From: Cololabis saira
Taxonomy: Eukaryota > Chordata > Actinopteri > Beloniformes > Belonidae
Direction of reading: 5' to 3'
DNA length: 64,000 bases
NCBI RefSeq assembly: GCF_033807715.1
Contig: NC_084590.1
Location: forward strand, 8,838,327-8,902,326
In this document: piece by piece, positions 24,971-34,308 of the stretch
Numbering within the stretch: position 1 is the stretch's first letter
Layout: every line of letters starts with the position of its first letter
The notes under the pieces: model-generated
Told to the model about the DNA's origin: nothing
Seen by the model: the letters and a program-made list of their open reading frames with translations, nothing else
The model's database searches: none
Translations under genes and position numbers: made by a program

Positions 24971-26291
24971 CGCCCTAGCAACGGGGGCGACCTAGCAACG
25001 GGGGCGACCTAGCAACGGGGCGGCCTAGCAACGGGGGCGACCTAGCAACGGGGGCGACCTAGCAACAGGGGCGACCTAGCAACGGGGGCGACCTAGCAAC
25101 GGGGGCGACCTAGCAACGGGGGCGACCTAGCAACGGGGGCGACCTAGCAACGGGGGCGACCTAGCAACGAGGGCGACCTAGCAACGGGGGCGACCTAGCA
25201 ACGGGGGCAACCTAGCAACGGGGGCGACCTAGCAACGAGGGCGACCTAGCAACGGGGGCGACCTAGCAACGGGGCGACCTAGCAACGAGGGCGACCTAGC
25301 AACGAGGGCGACCTAGCAACGGGGGCGACCTAGCAACGGGGGCGACCTAGCAACGGGGCGACCTAGCAACGGGGGCGACCTAGCAACGGGGGCGACCTAG
25401 CAACGGGGGCGACCTAGCAACGGGGGCGACCTAGCAACGAGGGCGACCTAGCAACGGGGGCGACCTAGCAACGGGGGCGACCTAGCAACGGGGGCGACCT
25501 AGCAACGAGGGCGACCTAGCAACGGGGGCGACCTAGCAACGGGGGCGACCTAGCAACGAGGGCGACCTAGCAACGGGGGCGACCTAGCAACGGGGGCGAC
25601 CTAGCAACGGGGGCGACCTAGCAACGGGGCAACCTAGCAACGAGGGCGACCTAGCAACGAGGGCGACCTAGCAACGGGGGCGACCTAGCAACGGGGGCGA
25701 CCTAGCAACGGGGGCGACCTAGCAACGGGGCGGCCTAGCAACGGGGGCGACCTAGCAACGGGAGCGACCTAGCAACGGGGGCGACCTAGCAACGGGGGCG
25801 ACCTAGCAACGGGGGCGACCTAGCAACGGGGGCGACCTAGCAACGGGGGCGACCTAGCAACGGGGGCGACCTAGCAACGGGGGCGACCTAGCAACGAGGG
25901 CGATTTAGCAACGGGGGCGACCTAGCAACGGGGGCGACCTAGCAACGGGGGCGACCTAGCAACGGGGGCGACCTAGCAACGGGGGCGACCTAGCAACGGG
26001 GGCGACCTAGCAACGGGGGCGACCTAGCAACGAGGGCGATTTAGCAACGGGGGCGACCTAGCAACGGGGGCGACCTAGCAACGGGGGCGACCTAGCAATG
26101 GGGGCGACCTAGCAACGGGGGCGACCTAGCAACGAGGGCGACCTAGCAACGGGGGCGACCTAGCAACGGGGGCGACCTAGCAACGGGGGCGACCTAGCAA
26201 CGAGGGCGACCTAGCAACGGGGGCGACCTAGCAACGGGGGCGACCTAGCAACGAGGGCGACCTAGCAACGAGGGCGACCTAGCAACGGGGG
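24971..26291. repeat. 17-bp minisatellite, about 78 units (CGACCTAGCAACGGGGG)
   Basis: Tandem copies of CGACCTAGCAACGGGGG fill about 1.3 kb. Variants are ACGAGGG for ACGGGGG, several 16-bp units lacking one G, CGGCC (25021 and 25731), CAACC, and CGATTTAGC (25901 and 26037). Each unit has a CCTAGCAAC block that matches the RGYAAC half of the RFX-factor X-box, a G5 run and two CpGs. The flanking phrase GGGGCGGGGCTTGACAAAGG suggests that the array grew from a unit within the surrounding mobile element. Confidence 0.97.
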
Positions 26292-26374
26292 CGGGGCTTG
26301 ACAAAGGGTCAATTCTGAGTGAGGGTTAAATCAATGCTGCATCCGCCTACTGCGGGACGTACAGTAGTCGAGAT

Positions 26375-26422
26375 TAGGGATGCCCCGATACCGATACTGG
26401 TATCGGTATCGGGGCATCCCTA
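26375..26422. mobile_element. 48-bp palindromic hAT-like micro-element
   Basis: The unit begins TAGGGATGCCCCGATACC and ends with its complement. The two 24-bp halves mirror each other except at the central base pair. It is flanked by a perfect 8-bp direct repeat GTCGAGAT (26367-26374 and 26423-26430), as made by hAT transposases. It consists of nothing but its inverted repeats. Confidence 0.85.
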
Positions 26423-26430
26423 GTCGAGAT

Positions 26431-27255
26431 CAAAACAATTGGCATTGAATTGGCGCCACGGTAACTTCATTTAAAATGTTTAGTGAAACAAAAATCAGCA
26501 GGTGTTTATTTACCAATCTGAAAGAAACATGTAATATCTTTGGTGTCCATGAGCTGTCTCCACAAAGGGAAAGCACTGCTGATGCTTAATTAGCCCTGTT
26601 TTTATCAGCTTTTTTTTCCGTATGAGCAAGGCTTTTTTTTTCTTTTACTGGGTGGCTGAGGTGTTGGCAAAGTTCCCTCCTGAGAGCTCCAGCCATCTTC
26701 GCTGTTTCTGTTTACTTACAAAAGAAAAGAAATTAAGTCATTTTGAATTTGATTGCAGCAACATGTCTCTATGGAGGTAAAATAGTCTCAAGATTCACAA
26801 ATAGACAGGAAGATTTGCCTTCTTTGCCTTCGACCACAAGCCATTTGTAAATCAGGTTATATTTGTGTATGCATCAGAAATACATTTGTGAATATTGTCC
26901 TACGCACCTGTGAAACGAGTAAATCATCTTATGCATTTGTGAATATTGAGACTGTATTAGCTCCATAAGTCTCAGTCAAGTTGAGATGTTCCTACTCTTT
27001 TAACCACAGTCCATACACGTCTGAGAACTGAGTTACAAGTTGTTGGAGGTTTGGGAGAGAAATTATGTTTCAGTCTAGTAGGCTATATTATAGGAGTCAA
27101 GCTGCTGGTGAATAAGTTCAGCACCTTGACTTCTCGACTACAAAGCAATGCTTTATAATGGATGCACTTTAGCATTATTTTACAGTAAGATGCAACACCT
27201 AACCCAAATAAAATAAAAAAGATACAGTACCATCAGAAATACAGGATTTGAGGGC
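26431..27255. other. No gene recognised
   Basis: AT-rich sequence with poly-T runs near 26608-26642. No gene support. Confidence 0.5.
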
Positions 27256-27960
27256 TGAAAAAAAGGCAGATGGTCCCTCAGTCCAGATGCAACATCTGTG
27301 ATTTACAGAAAGAATTAAAATTCAGATTTGTCTGACCACAGGACAGTGCTCCAATTTGCCTCAGTGTATTTTAAATCAGCTTTGACCCAGAGAAGATTCC
27401 TGCATTGCTTAATAGTGCCTTTACATAATCCTTTAACGTGTATTTGTGGATGGCACAGTGAACTGTCCTCCTAAACCGTGCAGTGAGTTCCATTAAAGAA
27501 ATATCCGTTTATAATGCACTATGCAGCATTGATTTTTCTTGCCTTGTCTTCTGCAGTGATATCTCCAGATCCTTGTTATTGTTTTATCTTATCGTGTACT
27601 GAAAATGATGAGATTTTCAAAGTCTTCACAATTTTACAGTGAAGATCATTATTCTGAATCTGCAGATTGGTCCACCTCTGCACATCTTTACTTCTCAGAG
27701 ACTCTGCCTCCCTAAGATTCTTGTATTCTACCTCTTATTTCAACAACCTGTTGTCAAATAACAAAATTAAGGGCAAGATGTTCCATCAGATATTTTTCTT
27801 TTCAGTACCACTTACTTTTGTTGCCCACGTCGCACTTAATTTCAAAGATATCGGTGCCATCAAATTCAAAATGAGATATTTTTTAATGAAATTGTCTCAT
27901 TTCCATTCTCATTTTTTGATTGAAATTTTACAATGTCGAAAATGTTGGGGTCTTTTTGCG
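27256..27960 (-). pseudogene. Tc1-like transposase relic (N-terminal half)
   Basis: Read on the minus strand, the sequence follows a familiar fish Tc1-like transposase gene: a start region near 27690, the helix-turn-helix part (KISSSTVH-like, here broken), then MELTARFRRTVHCAIHKYTLK at 27430-27500, then a degraded AK..L..T...WS.V.WSD region near 27310-27370. Several in-frame stops and shifts are present. The catalytic C-terminal half and the left inverted repeat are missing; sequence up to about 27960 matches the usual 5' non-coding part. Dead element. Confidence 0.75.
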
Positions 27961-30212
27961 CTCTAAAATATTCACACTTGAAAGCTTCTTCTTTATCAAG
28001 GCTGCTGGTGCAGCAACTTTACAAAGTGAAAATGAAAACACACTTAACACGTACCATGTAAATGCAGTATGAGGTTTGATTTGATTTGATGATTTTATTT
28101 TGAACATGCATGATAAAAAAAGAGTACAAAAAAGTAACGCCCAATATTTAGTTGTGCTACTATGTATGTATGTAATAATAGAAGTAATTATAATGCATGG
28201 TATGACATTATCATTACTTTACTATAATACTACAATATAATAGAGAACAATAGACAGCAATTGTATAACAATATACTTGAATAACTATATAAGAGTAGAG
28301 ATGCTATATATACACTGGTTCATATATTTACCAATTATATGCATAAAAATGACTATAAATCTATATATCGACATATCTACATATAACTATGAATCAATAT
28401 ATATTAATAGAGATATAGATACACAAGTACTGTACTTATAATACAACTCACTATATCCATTTACATAGGTATAGGTATAGATGCATGGTTATGAAATAAA
28501 AGACAGAAACACATGAAGCATATCTATGAGAAGGCTCCTGTTGCATACAGGTTGGGCATGCCTGCTATGATGTTTAATGTTCTCTCTGCGGTGTGTCAGC
28601 CAACAACAGTGCAGCTAATTGACTGTCCTGACTACTCCCCATCACCTAACCCCTCCTCTTTTCTTCCAGGGGAAATTATATTACAGAGCAGAGGTTGTGT
28701 TGACAGAGGCAGAGACAGCACCGAACACAAGACCGACCTTTGACCTTTCACCCTCCTCCAACCTCCCCAAAATATGGAAACACAGGAAGAAAGCAAGGTC
28801 GCCCAGATGAGAGTGTCTGTCAACACACAGGGGGAATTGAAAGCAGGTTCGGGGTGAGAGGGGGAAAAAAAGAAGTGGGCTAGGAAAAAGTCAGGAAAAG
28901 GAGAAGCGGCGAGGTTGCTGTCATTCATGTGGAGATATTAAGAAGGGACATTTTTTGGGGTTTAAGAGCATGCTGAATGTATCAGGCTCATCAAGCAGCT
29001 GGCATACAACTTAAATTGCTTCCCCGGGGAATCCAACAAACTGGTCTCATTTTTTTTGGTTCAAGATTTAAAAGAAGGACAGTCATAATAGAGACAGCGG
29101 GTTGACTTCATACACATTGATTTTGCTATTACACAAATGAATGCATGGAGAGAGATCTGGGTTTGATATACTACCCACCGCTAGTCCTCTCTGGTTCATA
29201 TCAAAGTCTGAAACAATAATGGAGAAAGAAACGCTGTCTGCTTTCTTTTAGGTGGCTCTGTCCATCTGTGATTCTGCTACTGGTGTCTTTTTTATGTTTC
29301 CTTTGGCTTCAAAGTTTGTTTCTGACATTTTTATTTTCTTGCAAAAAAAAAAAAAAACTGGAAAAAAAGCAGGCTGGGTTGTCGTGTAAAGACACACGCT
29401 GTGGACACCATTACGTGCAGCTACTATCCTAAAAACATTCAGCTCTCCAACATTTAACAGCATTACTTTTCTTTGTCTGTCTTTGTTTGATGTACTGCTT
29501 CATAAAGTATCCAGTGTTAAATCATTTGGCACACAGCTAAGTGCTACCTCGTGGCATCTGGAATTTACTGAATGCACTCAGCTTTTGTATTTTGGGGGCA
29601 TACCTAAATTAATTTGCTTAACCACATGGATTTGTGTTGCACACTATACACACTTCGTCTCTATATATATGGTCATTAGGGTGACAAGTGGTCCAGTTTT
29701 CATTACTGGTAGCCTTGCATGGTTTGAGCGCATCTGTTTCTACTAGACTACATGATGCTATGCAGACTTGGGAGAGCCGTAATGCTTAAGTATCTTTGGT
29801 GATGACTGTCCCTTATCCCACATATAGTGTACATACTGGAAGCTTATGTCTGTTTACAGTATCAAGGTTTTCATTTCTGTGGTCTTGTGATTAGATTTCC
29901 TGTTTATGTTAGTGCTATGGGAAGAAACCTTGCTGCTTTGATTTCATGTCCCTGATATTGGGAAAAGGCGGCGCCAATGGGGCTTGAAAGGGAAAACAAA
30001 CACCGTGGCAGACATGGATGCAGGCAACAACACTGATTCTAACATAATACAGTCACAGAAAGGACAGTACCAAAAACTGGTCCCATCTCTTGACATGTAT
30101 ATGGTGTTTTCTCCTCCCTCCTCTTCTTGTGTGAGATGTATAACCTCTTTTAACCAGCTGCGGTCAACATTCTTGTTTGCTGATGCCTGCTTCTACTTCT
30201 CTGCTCTGTCCC
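27961..30212. other. No gene recognised; possible LINE tail at 28078-28130
   Basis: AT-rich sequence. GATTTGATTTGATG with ATTTTATTTTGAACATG at 28078-28120 resembles the reverse complement of a LINE 3' end with a CAAAT tail. A TATA-rich patch spans 28160-28480 and poly-A lies at 29343-29357. No exon supported. Confidence 0.5.
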
Positions 30213-30342
30213 CAGCAATGCACATTCCTATGGAGCATTCACAGCTTTCTAAGATAATAAAATTGTGGTTTCCACCTCCACCCCACTCTCTCCACCAACA
30301 AACCTAAAGTGATCATCATGCAGATGCTGCTGCCCTTTACTG
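30213..30342. repeat. 130-bp direct repeat, left copy
   Basis: Starts CAGCAATGCACATTCCTATG and matches 32510-32639 at all but about seven positions. The two copies bracket a 2.2-kb block made of LINE-tail and GGGCCC-element sequence. Confidence 0.92.
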
Positions 30343-30879
30343 TGCTGTACTCTACTGCCCTTATTTTTTAACAACTTGTGCTTTTTATTATTTTACCTCT
30401 TTTCTTATCATTTTATTTCATTTTATTTGTTATTTAAGCATACTCTTAAATTAAATACTTTTTGAAAACCGCGCAAAGTTATGGATAAGCCCTGAATGCA
30501 GGCATTGTGACGTAGAATTGTCAAATTGATTTGATTCCCTGCACGAATCAGCAAAGATTACTTTGTAATACTGTATTTGACCCGGTCTTTGTACGTTTTG
30601 ACCAAATAGAAACGTAATCCTCCTCAGTTGTGTAAAATAAGACCTGGAAACAGGCATTGTGGCATAGAATTGTCAAATTGGTTTAATTCACCGTACGAAT
30701 TGTTACAGATTACTTTTGTAATACTGTATTTGACCCGGTCTTTGTACGTTTTGACCGAATAGAAACGTAATTCTTGCCATATTAAGAATGAGATGTACCT
30801 GCTGGACTCTACTGCCCTTACTTTTTAACAACTTGTGCTTTTTATTATTTTACCTCTTTTCTTATCATTTTATTTAATT
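30343..30879 (+). repeat. Duplicated LINE-tail segment with 152-bp tandem repeat
   Basis: TGCTG.ACTCTACTGCCCTTA followed by ACAACTTGTGCTTTTTATTA occurs at 30343 and again at 30800. Between them lies a tandem pair with a 152-bp period: CAGGCATTGTGRCRTAGAAT at 30499 and 30651, each including TGACCCGGTCTTTGTACG. The left LINE-tail copy continues without the GGGCCC element and so represents the uninterrupted form. Confidence 0.85.
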
Positions 30880-31165
30880 AGGGCCCGAGCACTTACAGTG
30901 CGAAGGCCCTATTGTATCTGTAGGAATTTTTTTTCTTTCTTTTTTCTTTCTTTTTTCTTTCTTTCTTTCTTTTTCTTTCTTCTGACGAAAGGAGGGCCTT
31001 TTTGCCCCTCTAAACGTGCCCAAAAAGTCACCGAATTTTGCACGAAAGCCAGGCCTGGCGATAAATTTGATATTTAATGGTTTGCTTTAATAGGCGTGGC
31101 AAAATGGCTCAACAGCGCCCCCTAGAATACTTTTCTCTGCCATAACTTTTGAATGGTTTGACATA

Positions 31166-31907
31166 CAGTATGTTCACATGCAGCGATTCAACCTGGTTGC
31201 AGATCTTATCACATAATGACATGCAGAAGATTGGATCACTTGTCTGATTATACATGCTGTTCTGAGATCAGACTGAATCAGATTAAATAAGCCACTGTAA
31301 CCAGAGCATGGCTGACTCCGTGACGCTAGGTGGCGCTGTACCCAAGGTAAAAGTGTGGACAACTGGCCGGATCGTGTCCACTTCTATTGTTTCTGTGTTT
31401 GGCGCTAATATATCCCGTGCGTAGATTCTTCCACTTTATTTTGAGCTGCTCCGGTGTCCTCATGAAGCCCGCGTCAGCCATCTCTTTGGCGATCTTTTTA
31501 TAAAGGTCCCCGTTCCTACTTTTCCGCCCATCCATGAACCTCAAAATGTTTAACTCTTGCATCTGCCGTAGCAGAAAGCTCCTCGTCGGACCAAAAATGA
31601 GTTCTTCCTGTAGACATGTTTTGAAGAATTAAAGAATGGCTAAACACGCGCTGCCTCCTTTTCTACTACTGAGCACGCGTCGTCTCCTTTCCCTTCCGGG
31701 AAATTCTCGAGCATGCGCAGACTGCAATATCTATGTCCCCGTACACATGGCGTTAACAACCTGGTTGCGACTGGCTTATCTAGGTGCTCCAAACTGGTTG
31801 ATGAATCCGGCTTGACCAGGTTGAGGTGTTTAGATGTAGTTTAAAAGTCGGAACGATGTCTGCAACCAATCTGCAACCAGGTTGAATCGCTGCATGTGAA
31901 CGTATTG
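31166..31907. mobile_element. Nested element with CARTAYGTTCACATGCAG ends
   Basis: The left end CAGTATGTTCACATGCAGCG and right end CGCTGCATGTGAACGTATTG are inverted repeats that continue through GATTCAACCTGGTTGCAGA. It is flanked by ATA on both sides; neighbouring 128-bp units read GACATAGAGAG without insertion, which confirms a 3-bp duplication. It carries a Myb/SANT-like relic on the minus strand. This fits a PIF/Harbinger-type derivative. Confidence 0.85.
31326..31617 (-). pseudogene. Myb/SANT-like domain relic
   Basis: The minus-strand frame starts at about 31617 with MSTGRTHFWSDEEL and, after a one-base shift, continues as LNILRFMDGRKSRNGDLYKK, then a GFMRTPEQLKIKWKNLRTGY helix and a short tail with a stop. 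The W-SDEE start, RK-R helix and EQ-K-KWK-L helix are the hallmarks of the Myb/SANT-like (trihelix-type) DNA-binding domain that accompanies PIF/Harbinger transposases. The frameshift and the absence of any further gene make it a relic, embedded in a short non-autonomous element. Confidence 0.7.
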
Positions 31908-32378
31908 ATAGAGAGTTGTGGGTGGTGTCATCGGTCTCTGTATTGAGTCCTTGAGCTTCATTGGCCTGAATTAGCCCCGCCCCTTCTTCTGATTGGTTGT
32001 CCCTATTTTCTGCTATAACTTTTAAATGGTTTGACATAGAGAGTTGTGGGTGGTGTCATCGGACTCTGTATTGAGTCCTTGAGCTTCATTGGCCTGAATT
32101 AGCCCCGCCCCTTCTTCTGATTGGTTGTCCCTTTTTTCTGCTATAACTTTTGAATAGTTTGACATACAGAGTCGTGGGTGGTGTCATCAGACTCGGTTTT
32201 GAGTCCTTGACCATAATTAGTGAAAATTAGCCCCGCCCCTTCTTCTGATTGGTTGTCCCTATTTTCTGCCATAACTTTTGGATGGTTTGACATAGAGAGT
32301 CGTGGGTGGTGTCATTTCTGATATGCTTATGGGGTCGGTGGCCGTGAGTGCGAGGGCCCGTTCATCGCTGCTTGCAGC

Positions 32379-32500
32379 TTTAATTTTATTTGTTATTTAC
32401 TGTTTAATTATGTCTTGCCGCTTTTAATGTTGATGTAAAGTAATTTGAATTACCTTGTGTTGAATTGTGCTATACAAATAAACTTGCCTTGCCTTGCCTC
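32379..32500 (+). repeat. LINE 3' tail ending in (CTTGC)n
   Basis: TTGATGTAAAGTAATTTGAA, then GTGCTATACAAATAAACTTG and CCTTGCCTTGCC: the standard 3' end of a fish CR1/L2-group LINE. It is the continuation of the tail interrupted at 30880, and gives the empty site for the Tc1-type MITE at 63232. Confidence 0.85.
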
Positions 32501-32509
32501 TCAACTCCC

Positions 32510-32639
32510 CAGCAATGCACATTCCTATGGAGCATCCACAGCTTTCCAAGATAATAAAATTGTGGTTTCCACCTCCACCCCCCTCTCTACACCAACAAAC
32601 ATAAAGTGATCATCATGCAGATGCTGCTGCTCTTTACTG
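32510..32639. repeat. 130-bp direct repeat, right copy
   Basis: Near-identical partner of 30213-30342; see that entry. Confidence 0.92.
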
Positions 32640-33767
32640 CAGGTGTGGATACGGGGCAAAGCCTTCCCGCCCTTGCGAGGCAGCTGCTCGGGTGTAGGTG
32701 CTCACTCCAGGTTGGGGCTAATTGTCCTGTTTGTCTGCAGTCTCTATATTTTCTCCCAACCTCAACTTAGGAATGAACGACACGGGCTGTGACCCCAACC
32801 CCACAGAGGTGAGGTCCCAGTGGGGATGGAGGCCGAGCCGAGGGGAGGCCGCGCTGTGACATGTGGTCGGCTCGTTTGGGGCAGGCCAAACGGTTTTTCT
32901 TTAATTGGCCGTGCAATCTTCCACAGCTGGGATGGATTACAGGAGAGAAATTCTTCGCTTGAAAGGGAGTGGGGAGGCTGGCATACAGCAGGGTGCACAT
33001 TGCACGCTGGGAGGATGATTAGAGGAACGAGAGCCAGAAAAGAGGCCAATCGGCACCAGGATTTTGCCGTAGTTTATGTACTTTTTAAATATACATAAGA
33101 AAAATGGAAAACTTTACAACTTGACTGTCTGTCCTGATGATAACTTTCCTCCTTGCAAAATGCATTCATGCTTTGAAACTTGGTCATACTGTAGAAACAG
33201 TGTATGAGGAAAACATCTGCGTTTTGTGTTGGAAGCGTAATGGAGGGTAAAATATAACAGCAAGAAAAAAAAGCTGTAAACCTGCATTATTTCAGTCGGA
33301 GCGCGGCAGTTTTATTTGATGGATGAAATAGAAGGCCGGGTTATTCTAAAAGCTGTGATGCTTTTTATTTGAAGTTTTAAGTGCAGCTTCTAGTTTCTGA
33401 TGAAGTCACCCCTTAAAAGCCTCATGTATCCCAGGAAGAGTACTTTATCTAACTTTTACACAAAATAAAAGAGTGTAATCCTTTTTTGACAAGTTGAAGT
33501 GACTATAAAAATTATTCTGGACACCCCAAAAAATGACACCACGTTTTTTAAACTTATTTCTCCGGTATCATTACCATTTTAAGTTGAAATGATTGAAACT
33601 CTGATATATAATTATCTATCTAATGAAGCATGTCTCATAGAGAGAAGTTCATTATCTTTACTTCTGCTTTGATCATTATCATGGCTATTGTTATTTTTTC
33701 TGTCACCCTTATTATTATGTTTAAAATATATATATATATATAAAATATATATATTATATAAAATATA
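32640..33767. other. GC-richer unique sequence; one weak candidate exon
   Basis: At 32741-32808 a 68-bp segment is bounded by a good acceptor (CTGTTTGTCTGCAG) and donor (GAG then GTGAGG). One frame is open: SIFSPNLNLGMNDTGCDPNP then TE. I do not recognise it and no adjoining exon is visible, so it may be chance. The rest shows no gene and has a TA-rich patch before 33768. Confidence 0.25.
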
Positions 33768-33769
33768 TA

Positions 33770-34306
33770 CCGTATTTTCTGGACTATAAGCCGCTACTTT
33801 TTTCATAGGTTTTGAACCATGCGGCTTATACAAAGGTGCGGCTATTCTGTGGATTTTTCTTCCACCGCTAGGGGGAGTGCTAACCGGAATTAGAATAAAA
33901 ACTAAGACAAAATAAATCCAAAGAAGAATACGCTACTTCTTCTTTAGCAGATAGAAGTAGAAGCAGATTTCAAACAGATAAATAGATAAATAAATACCGG
34001 TTATTTTCTCTTGGTTCTGTCCCGTTTTAATCAGCAAATTTGCTGCCGTGTTAAAAGACACTGTTAGGAAAGGATCTATTTAGGTACAAACATGTACATC
34101 ATTTACACTTCAAAATCGTTCTGTACATGTAGTAAATATTTAATCTAACAACATAAAGATCTGCGGCTTGCATATCTTTTTTTTTTAAATAAAAGTGGGT
34201 GCGGCTTATATACAGGTGCGGCTTGTATATCTTTTTTTATTGTTTTTTTTAAAATAGAGCTGGTGCGGCTTATATACAGGTGCGGCTTATAGTCCAGAAA
34301 ATACGG
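33770..34306. mobile_element. Tc1/mariner-type MITE (CCGTATTTTCTGGACTATAA ends)
   Basis: CCGTATTTTCTGGACTATAA at the left and its complement at the right are perfect inverted repeats, flanked by TA on both sides. Near the right end GTGCGGCTTATATACAGGTG is iterated. No coding capacity. Confidence 0.88.
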
Positions 34307-34308
34307 TA

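Larger units (their letters stand above)
30880..32378. mobile_element. GGGCCC-type repeat element with 128-bp internal repeats
   Basis: Starts AGGGCCCGAGCACTTACAG and ends TTCATCGCTGCTTGCAGC, as does the copy at the window start. Inside are a CTTT tract (30926-30982) and several 128-bp units, with ATAACTTTT starts at 31142, 32015, 32143 and 32271, each carrying AGCCCCGCCCCTTCTTCTGA. It sits within a LINE tail whose other half resumes at 32379. A 742-bp element is nested at 31166-31907. Its class is unresolved and no transposase is visible. Confidence 0.8.

Noticed and set aside
24971..26291. Minisatellite considered as a CRISPR-like array
   Set aside because: Units are contiguous 17-bp copies without unique spacers, in a eukaryotic repeat landscape.
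30926..30982. CTTT tract as an independent microsatellite insertion
   Set aside because: It is an internal part of the GGGCCC-type element that starts at 30880.
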